Assembly (NCBI GenBank): GCA_964538915.1
Contig: CAZIFB010000014.1
Location: 1-64,000 of the forward strand
Length of the DNA stretch: 64,000 bases
Reading direction: 5' to 3'
From: JAEUHQ01 sp964538915
GTDB taxonomy: Bacteria; Planctomycetota; UBA1135; UBA2386
Part shown: positions 33,566 through 42,617 of the stretch, one piece after another
Position numbering within the stretch: position 1 is the stretch's first letter
Layout of the letters: each line of letters starts with the position of its first letter
Made by a program: the position numbers and the translations under genes
The notes under the pieces: model-generated
What the model was told of the DNA's origin: nothing
The model's database searches: none
The model's input: only the letters and a program-made list of their open reading frames with translations

Positions 33566-34838
33566 TCACAGGCGCTTGATCCGCACGTCGCGGAACGCGA
33601 CGGGATCGTCGTGCCCGCAGAAGCCGAACGCACCGTCCTTGCGGTCCTTGCCGACGTGGCGCTCGCCGAGGTTGCTCGCAAGGCCGGCGATGTCGGCGTC
33701 GACGATCGGTGTGCCGTTCAGTTCGACGACGACGCGCGAACCGCGCACCGTGACCTGCTCGACGTTCCATTCGCCCTGCGGTCGCAGGTAGCCGCGCGCA
33801 GCGGGCACGACACCGTACACCGAGCCGTGGTACTGCCAGGGCTTCGCACTCGCGTACTGCGGAGCACTGTCGTCGAGCACCTGCACCTCGAAACCCGCGT
33901 ACGCCGGATCCCCTTCGCCCGGATAGCGGATCGCGAGACCGTTGTTGCCGGCGGGCGGCAACCGGAACGCGAGCCGCACCGCGAAGTCGGAGTAGGTCTC
34001 CTTCGTGAAGAGCACGCCGCCGCGGCCCTTCCGGCAACGGATCTCGCCGTCGACGACCTCGTAGCTCGAGAGGTCGCCGCGCCACCCGTCGAACGTCCTG
34101 CCGTCGAAGATCGGCGCGAAGCCCGTGCCCTCGCGAGCGAGCAGGCGCTCGTTGGCGTCCGCCGCGCCGATCGCGCGCACCGACAGATTGCGGAAACGGA
34201 TCTCGCCACCGTGGGTCTGCAGCTGCAGCGGTCCGGTTCGAGGCAGCGGCCGGGCACGGTCCCAGTAGTTCTCCATCACGACCCCGTCGGTCACGAGCAC
34301 GTCGTTCAGCGTCGCGCGCGCCGATGCTGGTGATCACGAGGCGGTTCCATTCGCCGAACGGCCTGTCGACGCAACGCAGCGGGAAGCGCTCGTGCTTCTC
34401 GTTGTTCCAGAGGCCGCCGCTGCCCTTGTCCGCGCCGAGGTTCCATTTGCCGCCGGCTTCCGTGCAGTCCCAGATCTGCACCTGCGGACAACCGCGCAGA
34501 TAGACGCCGGAGTCGGCCTTGGCCACCGTGCGGTACTCCAGCGAGAACTCCGCGTCCCCGTACTCCGCGTCGGTTGTCAGGTAGGCACCGTCCCCGTCGT
34601 TGACGAGTTCCCCGTTCTCGACGCGCCAGTGGGCGGCAACCGACGCGTCGTCCTCGGCACGCAGCCTCTCGCGCGCGGCAGCGGGCATCGCCGCCAGGTC
34701 GTACGGGCTCGTGTGGCGCTGGCCGTGCCAGCCCGCGAGGTCGGCGCCGTTCCACAGAGCCACGGCGGTGCCCTGCTGGGCCCCGGCCGCGGCGAGCAAG
34801 ACGACGAACGTGCAGGGTGCCGCGATGCGTGTGTTCAT
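33566..34838 (-). pseudogene. Double DUF1080 (3-keto-disaccharide hydrolase-like) protein, frameshifted
   Basis: ATG 34838 opens a frame with a signal peptide (MNTRIAAPCTFVVLLAAAGA) and a DUF1080 domain: LWNGADLAGWHG, SGVYLRGCPQVQIWD, KGSGGLWNN, PFGEWNRLVITSIG. The homology then continues in another frame, NDVLVTDGVVMENYWDRARP followed by LPRTGPLQLQTHGG, which is the end of the same domain, and runs into a second DUF1080 domain (PIFDGRTFDGWRG, GNNGLAIRYPGEG, ending 33566). The switch falls in a run of CG repeats at 34313-34321 and needs a net loss of 2 or 8 bases relative to the expected reading. Either a real mutation or a sequence error in the GC run. Family members are secreted sugar hydrolases abundant in planctomycetes. 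Coupled to the globin gene. Confidence 0.8.
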
Positions 34839-35230
34839 GCCCGGTTGATCAGGAACGTCGCGATGTCGCCGAGGAACGTCGCGAGGTAGGCGCGATGTTC
34901 GGCCGACACCTTCTTCATCGCGACCTGTTCGTCCACGGAGCGCATCATCAGCTCCATCCAGCGATCGCGCGCCGCCTGGTCCACCACGAACGGTGCGTGC
35001 CGCATGCGCAGCCGCGGATGTCCGCGGTCGCGCAGGTAGTCGGGCGGTCCGCCGAAACGGTAGACCAGGAACGACCGAAGACGCTGCTCGGCGCCGGCGA
35101 AGTCCTGCTTCGGATACATCGGTCCGAGGATCGGGTCTTCGGGCACCTGCCGGTAGAAGCCGGCGACGATCGCGACCAGAGTCTCTTCGCCGAGCAGACG
35201 GTGGATCGGCAGCTCTTCGTTCTCGGGCAC
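34835..35230 (-). CDS. Group II truncated haemoglobin
   Basis: 131 residues, normal for a 2-on-2 globin. The family string order is clear: VAGFYRQVPEDPILGPMYP, DFAGAEQRLRSFLVYRFGGP, YLRDRGHPRLRMRHAPF with the proximal haem histidine in RHAPF, and RDRWMELMMRSVDE. Strong match to the HbO-type group, proposed to bind O2 or detoxify NO or peroxide. GTG 35230 is the last start before the family sequence. The stop overlaps the ATG of the DUF1080 gene (ATGA). It is divergent from ruvB with 51 bases between. Confidence 0.92.
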   Translation of the reverse strand: MPENEELPIHRLLGEETLVAIVAGFYRQVPEDPILGPMYPKQDFAGAEQRLRSFLVYRFGGPPDYLRDRGHPRLRMRHAPFVVDQAARDRWMELMMRSVDEQVAMKKVSAEHRAYLATFLGDIATFLINRA

Positions 35231-35265
35231 CGCGACAGCGTGGTGGATCGCGCCGCGAAGGCAAG

Positions 35266-35271
35266 TACCAT
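35266..35271 (+). promoter_or_regulatory. -10-like element of ruvB
   Basis: TACCAT, ten bases before ATG 35282, slightly further than the others. The reverse strand reads ATGGTACT over the same bases and could serve the divergent globin gene. Confidence 0.3.
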
Positions 35272-35281
35272 CCCGCCCCCG

Positions 35282-36292
35282 ATGGTCTTCCACGAGCAAC
35301 CGGATCCAACGGATCGCGAGTTCGACCGCAGCCTGCGGCCGGCGTCGTTCCAGGAGTTCGTCGGGCAGGAGCAGATCCGCGACAACCTCGCGATCGCGAT
35401 CCGCGCCGCGCGCGAACGCGGCGAGCCGCTCGACCACGTGCTCCTGTGCGGACCGCCCGGCCTCGGCAAGACGACCCTCGCGCACCTGATCGCGCAGGGC
35501 ATGGGAACGGACGTCGTCGTCACATCGGGCCCGGCGCTCGGCGCGCCGAAGGACCTCGCGGGCACGTTGACGCGACTGCGCCGCGACCAGGTGCTGTTCA
35601 TCGACGAGATCCACCGGTTGCCGAAGGCGCTCGAGGAGTACCTGTACTCCGCGATGGAGGACCACGCGATCGACGTCGTGCTCGATCCCGGGCCCGGGGG
35701 ACGCAGCGTGCGCCTCGGCGTGCAGCCGTTCACGCTGGTCGGCGCGACGACGCGCGAGGGCCTGCTGACCGCGCCGTTCCGCTCGCGCTTCGGCATCGTC
35801 GAACGCCTCGAGCCGTACCCCACCACCGACCTCGAACGCATCCTGATCCGCGCGGGGCAACGTCTCGCGGTCACGCTCGAGCCCGACGCGGCGACCCTGT
35901 GCGCCGAGCGCAGCCGCGGCACACCGCGCATGAGCCTGCGCATCCTGCGCCGCGTGCGCGACCTCGCGCAGGTGAAGCAGCGGGCGACGATCGACGCCGC
36001 GACCGCGCGCGAGGGCCTCGACCGTCTGCGCATCGATCACCTCGGACTCGAAGAGGTCGACCGCAAGCTGCTGCGTGCGCTGATCCAGCGCGGCGACGCC
36101 GTCGGCCTGAAGACACTCGCTGCGATGATCGACGAAGCCGAGGACACGCTCGAAGACGTCCTCGAGCCGCACCTCCTCCGCTGCGGACTCATCGCGCGCA
36201 CGCCGCGAGGCCGCGTCGCCACCGCCGCCGCCTACACGCACCTCGGTCTCACGGAGCCCCGGCCACGGACCGGCGAGCTGCCGTTCGCGTGA
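35282..36292 (+). CDS. ruvB: Holliday junction branch migration helicase RuvB
   Basis: 336 residues, full length. AAA+ motor that drives branch migration of Holliday junctions with RuvA. Motifs: N-terminal DRSLRPASFQEFVGQEQI, Walker A GPPGLGKTTLAHLIA, Walker B VLFIDEIHRLPKALEEYLY, sensor LVGATTREGLLTAPFRSRF with the arginine finger region, and the winged-helix C-terminus (DHLGLEEVDRKLLRAL, LIARTPRGRVAT). ruvA and ruvC are not in the window. The stop overlaps the GTG of tgt (GTGA). Confidence 0.97.
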   Translation: MVFHEQPDPTDREFDRSLRPASFQEFVGQEQIRDNLAIAIRAARERGEPLDHVLLCGPPGLGKTTLAHLIAQGMGTDVVVTSGPALGAPKDLAGTLTRLRRDQVLFIDEIHRLPKALEEYLYSAMEDHAIDVVLDPGPGGRSVRLGVQPFTLVGATTREGLLTAPFRSRFGIVERLEPYPTTDLERILIRAGQRLAVTLEPDAATLCAERSRGTPRMSLRILRRVRDLAQVKQRATIDAATAREGLDRLRIDHLGLEEVDRKLLRALIQRGDAVGLKTLAAMIDEAEDTLEDVLEPHLLRCGLIARTPRGRVATAAAYTHLGLTEPRPRTGELPFA

Positions 36293-37371
36293 CTGCGTTC
36301 CGCTTCGAACTGCTCGGGACGAACGGTGCGCTGCGGCGCGGCCGGTTCCACACGCCTCACGGCACGTTCGAGACGCCCTGTTTCGCGCCGGTCGGCACCT
36401 ACGCGACGCTGAAGGGCCTGACGCCCGAACAGGTGAAGGCCACCGGCGCCGAGCTGATCCTCGCGAACAGCTACCACCTGCACGTGCGACCCGGCGCCGA
36501 ACGCATCGAGCGGCTCGGCGGACTGCACCGCTTCATGGGCTGGGACGGCCCGATCCTCACCGACAGCGGCGGCTATCAGGTCTTCTCGCTCGGCGGCAAG
36601 GTCAGGGTCGACGACGACGGCGTGACCTTCCAGTCGGTGATCGACGGCAGCACGCATCGCTGCACGCCCGAATCGGTGCTCACGTTCCAGAAGCAGCTCG
36701 GCCCCGACATCGCGATGGTGCTCGACCACTGCCCGCCCGGCGACGCCGACCTGCCGACACAGCGCGCGGCGCACGAACGCACGCTGCGGTGGGCCCGCAC
36801 GGCGCGCGACGTGCACGACCGCTGGGGCGGCAGTGCGCGCGGCCAGGCGGTGTTCGGCATCTGCCAGGGCGGGATCGATCCGGACCTGCGCGCCGCGAGT
36901 GCCGGCGCGATGGCCGCGATGGACTTCGACGGCTACGCGATCGGCGGCCTCAGCGTCGGTGAGACGAAACAGCAGATGGCCGTCGCACTCGACGCGTGCG
37001 TGCAGCACCTGCCTGCCACGAAGATCCGCTACATGATGGGCATCGGCCAGCCCGAGGACCTGCTCGCCGCGACGGCGGCGGGCGTCGACATGTTCGACTG
37101 CGTGATCCCGACGCGGCACGGTCGCAACCACACTGCCTTCGGCCCGGACGGCATGTCGCTCAAACTGCGCAACGCGCAGTACGCCGACGACCCGGCCCCG
37201 CTGGTCGAGGGCTGCCGCTGCTACACCTGCGGCAAGTTTTCACGCGCCTACCTGCGGCATCTTGCCGTCGCCGACGAGATGCTCGCGGGGATCCTGCTGT
37301 CGATCCACAACATCCACTTCCTCCAGGACCTGATGCGCGGCATCCGCGCCCGGGCCGAAGGTGCCGCATGA
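36289..37371 (+). CDS. tgt: tRNA-guanine transglycosylase
   Basis: 360 residues. Exchanges guanine-34 for the queuosine precursor preQ1 in tRNAs with GUN anticodons. Motifs: TPCFAPVGTYATLKGL, ILANSYHLHVRPG, the general-base aspartate in LTDSGGYQVFSL, GICQGGIDPDLR, YAIGGLSVGE, the nucleophile aspartate in MFDCVIPTRHGRN, and the zinc site CRCYTCGKFSRAYLRHL with a distal histidine in IHNIHF. GTG start overlaps ruvB; its own stop overlaps the next ATG. ruvB-tgt adjacency is also found in other bacteria (often with queA). Confidence 0.96.
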   Translation: MTAFRFELLGTNGALRRGRFHTPHGTFETPCFAPVGTYATLKGLTPEQVKATGAELILANSYHLHVRPGAERIERLGGLHRFMGWDGPILTDSGGYQVFSLGGKVRVDDDGVTFQSVIDGSTHRCTPESVLTFQKQLGPDIAMVLDHCPPGDADLPTQRAAHERTLRWARTARDVHDRWGGSARGQAVFGICQGGIDPDLRAASAGAMAAMDFDGYAIGGLSVGETKQQMAVALDACVQHLPATKIRYMMGIGQPEDLLAATAAGVDMFDCVIPTRHGRNHTAFGPDGMSLKLRNAQYADDPAPLVEGCRCYTCGKFSRAYLRHLAVADEMLAGILLSIHNIHFLQDLMRGIRARAEGAA

Positions 37372-38555
37372 AGTTCGCGCTGTCTGCTTCGCTCGCGTTC
37401 GTGCTGTCGCTTCCCGCACAGACCCCGACCGACGCGCTCACGATCCGCATCGGGACGTGGAACCTCGAATTCCTCGGTGCCGACGGCAACTTCCGGAGCA
37501 ACCTCCCGCCGCGCAACGACCAGGACTTCGCGAAGATCGGCCGGAAGGTGAAGGACCTCGGCGTCGCCGTGCTCGCGGTGCAGGAGATCTGCGGCCCCGA
37601 GCCCCTGCGCAAGGTCGCAGCCGGCGCCGGCGAGAGCTGGCGATTCGTGCTCGGCACGAGCGGCGCGTGGGACGACGGCAAGACGTCGCAGCAGATCGGG
37701 TTCCTCTACGACTCCGCGGTCGTCGACCTCCTGTTCGCCGAAGAGCTGCTGCAGCTGCCTCGGGAGAAGGACGGCGTGCCGATCTTCCATCGCGTGCCGG
37801 TGACCGCCGCGTTCAAGGTGAAGGCGACGGGCTTCGACTTCCGCGCGACGACGGTGCACCTGAAGGCCGGCCAGAAGGCGCCCGACGAACAGAAGCGGCG
37901 CCTGGAGGCGACCGAGCTGCGCGGCTGGTTCGAACAGCTGCAGAACGCGAACGGCGAGGACGCCGACCGGGTGCTGCTCGGCGACTTCAACAGCACGTAC
38001 GGCGCGGAACCGGAGACGATCCTCGAGAAGGACCGCCTCCTCGCGTACCTGCGCACGAAGGCGCCGACACCGACGATCATGCACTTCACGGAGCCGATCG
38101 ATCAGATCGTGGTCGGCCCCGGCTTCGGCGAAGTGCGCGCCGATTCGTTCACCGTGCACGGCGACTACGGCGAACTGAGCAAGGACGCGTGGCGCAAGAT
38201 CTACAGCGACCACTACCCGGTGACGATCGACGTGGTCGCCGCGTTCGACGAGGATCCCGACGCGACGTTCGCGCACGGCGGCGACGACCGCTCGTTGCCG
38301 CCGAAGAACCGCCCGCAGGTCGCGTTCCCCGGTGCGAAGACAGCGGTCAACGCAGCCGCTCCGGCGAAGGGCACGTGGCCTCCCGCGGTGGGCACGGAGG
38401 TCGTCGTGCACTCCTCCGAGGGCGGCAGCCTGCAGACCGCGGGCAAGCTGGCCCGCGCGCTTCCCGAAGGTCCCGGCGGCTGGGTCGTCGTCGAACAGCC
38501 GAACGGGCTGCGCGCGATCCCCTGGGCCGCGATCGCCTGGATCAGCGTCCCGTAG
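37368..38555 (+). CDS. Secreted endonuclease/exonuclease/phosphatase-family protein
   Basis: 395 residues. Signal peptide MKFALSASLAFVLSLPA-Q. The domain (about 25-285) carries the EEP fold signatures: IGTWNLEFLG, VLAVQEICG (metal-binding Glu), ATTVHLKAG, LLGDFNSTYG (catalytic Asp/Asn) and SDHYPVTID with the catalytic Asp-His. The C-terminal about 100 residues (after FAHGGDDRS) form a linker plus a small beta module ending IPWAAIAWISVP. Being exported, it may hydrolyse extracellular DNA or phosphodiesters; substrate unknown. Coupled to tgt by ATGA, and its end overlaps the convergent small gene by 14 bases. Confidence 0.87.
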   Translation: MKFALSASLAFVLSLPAQTPTDALTIRIGTWNLEFLGADGNFRSNLPPRNDQDFAKIGRKVKDLGVAVLAVQEICGPEPLRKVAAGAGESWRFVLGTSGAWDDGKTSQQIGFLYDSAVVDLLFAEELLQLPREKDGVPIFHRVPVTAAFKVKATGFDFRATTVHLKAGQKAPDEQKRRLEATELRGWFEQLQNANGEDADRVLLGDFNSTYGAEPETILEKDRLLAYLRTKAPTPTIMHFTEPIDQIVVGPGFGEVRADSFTVHGDYGELSKDAWRKIYSDHYPVTIDVVAAFDEDPDATFAHGGDDRSLPPKNRPQVAFPGAKTAVNAAAPAKGTWPPAVGTEVVVHSSEGGSLQTAGKLARALPEGPGGWVVVEQPNGLRAIPWAAIAWISVP

Positions 38556-38865
38556 CGGACGCGCGCACGAGGCGGCCCCACATCGGCGTCCGTCGCACCG
38601 CGCCGCGACTCGAAGCATCGACCGGCGTCGCGGTGTTCGCGCCGGTCTCCGCTGGCCGCCGTGCGAAGTGGTGCACACTCCACGCGCGGCCACTGCGCAG
38701 CCGGCGAAGAGGCTCGGCGCGTGCGACGCCCTTCGCAACCGCATCGACCGCGTGACTCGCCGCGGGAGTGGCCGGCATGCGGGTTTCGCGCCGGAACGTT
38801 CGGCCGGACTGGGCCGACAGCGACACGGTCAGGGTGAGCAGCACGATCAGGAACCAGGGACGCAT
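38542..38865 (-). CDS. Small secreted protein, unknown
   Basis: 107 residues. Clear signal peptide (MRPWFLIVLLTLTVSLSA-QS), preceded by a good GAGAGG ribosome-binding site 7 bases upstream of ATG 38865. The mature part is Arg/Ala-rich, low in recognisable motifs and without cysteines. The 3' end overlaps the stop of the convergent upstream gene on the other strand by 14 bases. The signal peptide and ribosome-binding site make it likely to be real; the Arg-rich C-terminal part could be read-through of non-coding DNA. Confidence 0.5.
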   Translation of the reverse strand: MRPWFLIVLLTLTVSLSAQSGRTFRRETRMPATPAASHAVDAVAKGVARAEPLRRLRSGRAWSVHHFARRPAETGANTATPVDASSRGAVRRTPMWGRLVRASATGR

Positions 38866-38892
38866 CGGACCTCTCGGGAACGGGGACGGAGC

Positions 38893-38898
38893 AGGGTA
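38893..38898 (-). promoter_or_regulatory. -10-like element of the small secreted protein gene
   Basis: TACCCT on the minus strand, 27 bases before ATG 38865, leaving room for a short leader with its GAGAGG ribosome-binding site. Unlike the other elements this would give a leadered mRNA. Confidence 0.25.
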
Positions 38899-38920
38899 CC
38901 ACATACGGAGCGGCGCGCGT

Positions 38921-40213
38921 TCAGAGCACGATCTCGACGCGCAGCGTCGCCACGAGCGCGTCGTCGAGCGACGGATCGCCCCCCGGGTTCACGATGTACT
39001 GCAGGTCCGGCTTCACGCTGATCGCGGGCGTCAGCTGCACCTTGTAGAGCAGTTCGATCGCGGTCTCGTCGCCGACGAAACCGGCGCCGTCGTCGCCGCT
39101 CAGGACGGCGTGCGTGACGAGCAGCCCGACCACGTCGAAGTCCCGGTGCGGCAGCGCCCCGGTCCACGTGATGCCGAACTCGGCGTGTTGCGCGACGTCC
39201 GCGACGTCGCCGTCCCCGAGCCCGACGTAGACCATCGCGCCGACGCCTTGCCGATCCTCCGCGTCGTCGGGGTTCTCGCGCCACAACCGCTGGTCGAGCA
39301 CCGCGTAGCCGCCGACGACGCCACGTTCGCTGCCGCCGTCGAAACGATCGAACCGCGCCGAGTGGTACCAAGCACCCACGGCCAGACGGCCCGAGCCCCA
39401 TGTCCCGCCGCCGGTCCAGCCGCGACCGATCTCGACCACACTGATGCAGTCGTCACCGTGCTCCGCGTCGAAGAAGCCCGACAGCCCGTGCCGGCCGGTG
39501 CGCACGCCGTACGCACCGGCGCCGTCGAAGACGCCCGCCCCGACGTGCCAGAGTTCGTCGGGCTGCCACGCGACCACGACAGCGGTCGCCGGATCGGGGT
39601 AGGTCGGGTACCCGACGATCGTCGGCGTGATCGCGGCCGAGCTGTTCACGAACTCGCCGCCTTCCTCGGTGAACGCGAACTCGCTGTTCCAGTCGATCTT
39701 GCCGAACTTCAGGCGCAACGAATCGCAGAGCCACGTTTCGATCCATGCCTCCGCGACTTCGTCGGTGTCCGGCGCCTGCAGGTTCGTGAAGGCCTGTGCG
39801 TCCCCGACGTCGTCGCTCGGATCGCGACCCTGCACCGAGTACACGTCGAACCACACGAGCGTGCGCGGGAGCCCGAGGATGCGTTCGAGGTCGAACGCGA
39901 CGTTGACGTCGAGCAGCGCGTCGAGGCTGTCGCGGTTCCTGGCACCGCCGTGCCACGCCGCGCACCAGTCCCACGTCACACCGGCGCCGACCTCGACTCC
40001 TGCCGCTTCGAGTTCGCTGCGCCAGCCGCCCCAGTCGCCGGTGAGCCGCGACCACTGCACGAACGGCATCCCGCCGATCCACTCGCGCTCCGCGGCCACG
40101 GTCCCGCTCTCGCCGGCTTCCGTTCCCTCCTGCGCCGACAACACACCACTCGCGACGCTGCAGAGCGCGAACGCGAGCATCGACCGCTTCCCGTTTCCGG
40201 CGACGTGCATCAT
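38921..40213 (-). CDS. OprB-family carbohydrate porin
   Basis: 430 residues. N-terminal signal peptide (about 1-28, ending VLSAQ). The family hallmark RLTGDWGGWRSELEAAGV at the start of the mature protein, followed by alternating aromatic beta strands (LVWFDVYSVQGR, RLKFGKIDWNSEFAF, WHVGAGVFDGAGAYG, LAVGAWYHSARFDRF) and a C-terminal strand VATLRVEIVL, is that of outer-membrane OprB porins for sugars. It is encoded 42 bases after a zinc-ribbon membrane protein and behind a GH172-type enzyme, which suggests uptake of oligosaccharides. Confidence 0.85.
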   Translation of the reverse strand: MMHVAGNGKRSMLAFALCSVASGVLSAQEGTEAGESGTVAAEREWIGGMPFVQWSRLTGDWGGWRSELEAAGVEVGAGVTWDWCAAWHGGARNRDSLDALLDVNVAFDLERILGLPRTLVWFDVYSVQGRDPSDDVGDAQAFTNLQAPDTDEVAEAWIETWLCDSLRLKFGKIDWNSEFAFTEEGGEFVNSSAAITPTIVGYPTYPDPATAVVVAWQPDELWHVGAGVFDGAGAYGVRTGRHGLSGFFDAEHGDDCISVVEIGRGWTGGGTWGSGRLAVGAWYHSARFDRFDGGSERGVVGGYAVLDQRLWRENPDDAEDRQGVGAMVYVGLGDGDVADVAQHAEFGITWTGALPHRDFDVVGLLVTHAVLSGDDGAGFVGDETAIELLYKVQLTPAISVKPDLQYIVNPGGDPSLDDALVATLRVEIVL

Positions 40214-40255
40214 GGCCGCTGGCTTCGTCGCGCCACGGCCTCGCTCTTGAGCGCG

Positions 40256-40525
40256 TCAGCGCAGCACACTCAGCAGGAAGAGCGCGATCGCGACGAACAC
40301 CGCCACGACCGCGACCCACCACCGGCGTCGTGGTGCGCTGGCAGGGCCGTTTGCGCCCCAGCCATCAGGGATGTCCACACTGGCGTACTCGATTTCCCCA
40401 GGGTCCTGCCAACCGGTGTTCGCGTCGCTACCGCATTCGCGACACGCCTTGCTGCCGACAGCGACATCCGCGCCGCAGTTGGGGCACTCGAAGATCTCCC
40501 GCCGCGCCCGCTTCTTCGCGCTCAT
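40256..40525 (-). CDS. Small zinc-ribbon membrane protein
   Basis: 89 residues. Basic N-terminus, then a zinc ribbon (CPNCGADVAVGSKACRECG, CxxC-x12-CxxC at about 14-32), an acidic linker and one C-terminal membrane segment (WWVAVVAVFVAIALFLLSVL). The ribbon would face the cytoplasm, the tail being anchored in the membrane. Its ATG overlaps the stop of the DUF2961 gene (ATGA). Zinc-ribbon plus single membrane segment proteins are common but mostly without known function. Confidence 0.75.
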   Translation of the reverse strand: MSAKKRARREIFECPNCGADVAVGSKACRECGSDANTGWQDPGEIEYASVDIPDGWGANGPASAPRRRWWVAVVAVFVAIALFLLSVLR

Positions 40526-42531
40526 TCGATGGCCTCCAGACGAACGTAGTCGATCGCCAGCACGTGCGCCGGCTTCGCCGCCGTGTTGACTCCGGTGATC
40601 CGCACGCGCAGTTCCGTCTCCCCCGCAGGCAACGTCGCGTCACCGAGCGTGATCGGGCCGCTCGTCGACGGCTGCTCGGCGAACGCGTCGAACGCCGCGC
40701 CGATGGAGCGCCCGGTCAGCGCGCACTGCGCTACGACGCCCTCGTCGTTCCGACCGAACGCGACCGACACGCGATACCGCCCCGCCGCCTTCACCGGCAG
40801 CGCGAGCACGAGTTCGTCGCCGATCTGCCCGCCGCGCCAGTAGCGCACCGCGTCGCTCGAGAACACCTTCTCGTAGAGCCCGGTGTCCTGCACCGTGTGC
40901 GCACCGCCGCTGCACGACACGACCCGCAACGACTCGGCCTCGATCACGTTCTCGGCGATCCACATCGGCGGCCCCGCGAGCCTCTCGAGCACACGCTCCG
41001 CTGCGGGCGGCACGGGCGGCAGTCCCGACAACGCGTCCTTCTCCCCGTACCAGTACGCGACCGTCGCGTAGTCGACGGCGATCGAGTCGACCCAGTGCCA
41101 CCGCTCGAACTCGAACCGCAGCGAGCCCTGGAACGGGATGCTGTCGAGCACGTGAGCCCGATGGAGCTGCGTGAACCCGAAGTTCATGGGGCCGTCGCAC
41201 TGCACTTGGGCGTGGAAGGGCGCGGCGAACGGCTTCGGGTCGCACCAGGCGTAGCCGAAGTAGTCCTCGGTGCCCGTGCCGAACCACGACGGGAACGATT
41301 CGCCGTCCACCACGACCTTCTCGTCGCCTTCGCCCCACCACATGCGCGACGGGTTGCGCACGAGCAGCGAACACCCGACGAAGCGACCGCGCCCCTTGGC
41401 GTCGAGCACGAGGTGGTCCGAGAACGGACGCGTCGGCATGCCCTTCACGAGGTGGTAGCCGGCGCGGAAGCGCGGCGCATCGTGATCGAACGGCCAGCGG
41501 AGAGCGCGCGCGTCGACGAGCGCATCCAACGCCATCTCCACGCCGGACGTGTCCCCGTCGGCGACCAGCTCGATCACACCACCGAACGGCAACGGCATCG
41601 GCCAGCGGCACCAGGCACTTCGATCCTCGCGCACCCCGAGCAGGCTGCCGTGCCACGGACGCCATTCCGTGCCGGCGGCCAGGAACGCCGGCAACGGCAC
41701 GTCGACGAGCACGTCGACGCGGCCCTCGACCGTCTCCTTCACCACGAGTCGAACGTTCGCCATCACCCCTGCGAGCTCAGTGCTACCCATCGTCGACCGG
41801 ATGGCGATCTCGAAGCCCGTCACGACCGCAGGGACGGGCACTTCGACCCGTGTCGTCGTGGGGCGGGAGCGATCCGTCAGCGGCGCTGGCTCGGTGGCGA
41901 AGGCTCGCGTCACGGCGAGTACGGCCTCGCGACCGCTCCCCATCCGCGCGGGCGAGAAGCTCGTGACGCTCGTACCCGCCGCGCATTGCACGACATCGAC
42001 GTGGTAGTAGAGGTCGCCCGCCGTCGCCGACATCTTCAGCGACTTCGCGAACGGGATCGGCAGGTGGCAGTTGCCCCCTTTGCTGCGCATGCCGGCCAGC
42101 GGCTCGGGCACACCGTCGATCTGGCCGCTGCACAACGCCGCGAAGTCGACGCTCCACACTCGCTCCCCGTCGATGTCGAAGTGCAGAGTGCCCGACGGAT
42201 TGGCCGTCCAGATCCGGGCCACGAAACCCGGCCCCTCGGTCTCCACCATCACGTGCTCCTGCACGCCGGACCGATCCTCCGTTCGGAGGTACTTGCCGCG
42301 ATCGTCGTTCGCGAACCATGCGCCCGGGTCGCCTGGACCGCGCAGGCTCGATCGGTCGAAGCTGCTCCACTGCAGACACCGCTCGCCGGCGACGGGCAGC
42401 TGCCACAGCCAGTCCACGTCGACCATGCGCCGCAGCAACGCGAGCTGGTCGATCGGTCGCGACGACGGCTCCTGCGCGGGGAGCCGCGCGAGCAGGACCG
42501 CGAGTACGCACACGCCATCGACGACGCGCAT
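40522..42531 (-). CDS. DUF2961 / GH172-type glycoside hydrolase
   Basis: 669 residues. Signal-like N-terminus (MRVVDGVCVLAVLLARLPAQ). The DUF2961 domain spans about 40-430: CLQWSSFDRSS, SGTLHFDID, PFAKSLKMSA, MPLPFGGVIEL, and the hallmark SWFGTGTEDYFGYAWCDPK with PFHAQ and GFTQLHRAH. This family founded glycoside hydrolase family 172, with enzymes acting on fructofuranose and arabinofuranose linkages. A C-terminal about 150 residues (after IEAESLRV) look like a carbohydrate-binding beta-sandwich. First gene of the unit with the zinc-ribbon protein and the OprB porin. TATCCT lies 8 bases before ATG 42531 and there is no ribosome-binding site. Confidence 0.87.
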   Translation of the reverse strand: MRVVDGVCVLAVLLARLPAQEPSSRPIDQLALLRRMVDVDWLWQLPVAGERCLQWSSFDRSSLRGPGDPGAWFANDDRGKYLRTEDRSGVQEHVMVETEGPGFVARIWTANPSGTLHFDIDGERVWSVDFAALCSGQIDGVPEPLAGMRSKGGNCHLPIPFAKSLKMSATAGDLYYHVDVVQCAAGTSVTSFSPARMGSGREAVLAVTRAFATEPAPLTDRSRPTTTRVEVPVPAVVTGFEIAIRSTMGSTELAGVMANVRLVVKETVEGRVDVLVDVPLPAFLAAGTEWRPWHGSLLGVREDRSAWCRWPMPLPFGGVIELVADGDTSGVEMALDALVDARALRWPFDHDAPRFRAGYHLVKGMPTRPFSDHLVLDAKGRGRFVGCSLLVRNPSRMWWGEGDEKVVVDGESFPSWFGTGTEDYFGYAWCDPKPFAAPFHAQVQCDGPMNFGFTQLHRAHVLDSIPFQGSLRFEFERWHWVDSIAVDYATVAYWYGEKDALSGLPPVPPAAERVLERLAGPPMWIAENVIEAESLRVVSCSGGAHTVQDTGLYEKVFSSDAVRYWRGGQIGDELVLALPVKAAGRYRVSVAFGRNDEGVVAQCALTGRSIGAAFDAFAEQPSTSGPITLGDATLPAGETELRVRITGVNTAAKPAHVLAIDYVRLEAIE

Positions 42532-42539
42532 GGCGGGGC

Positions 42540-42545
42540 AGGATA
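42540..42545 (-). promoter_or_regulatory. -10-like element of the GH172-porin unit
   Basis: TATCCT on the minus strand, 8 bases before ATG 42531; identical hexamer and spacing to the sigma-factor and cca-like genes. Confidence 0.45.
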
Positions 42546-42617
42546 ACGGCTCCGCCGCCGCGACAACGCACCCGCTTCCGAGCCAACGTCGTTGCGTGAA
42601 GACGCTCGTTCGCGACG

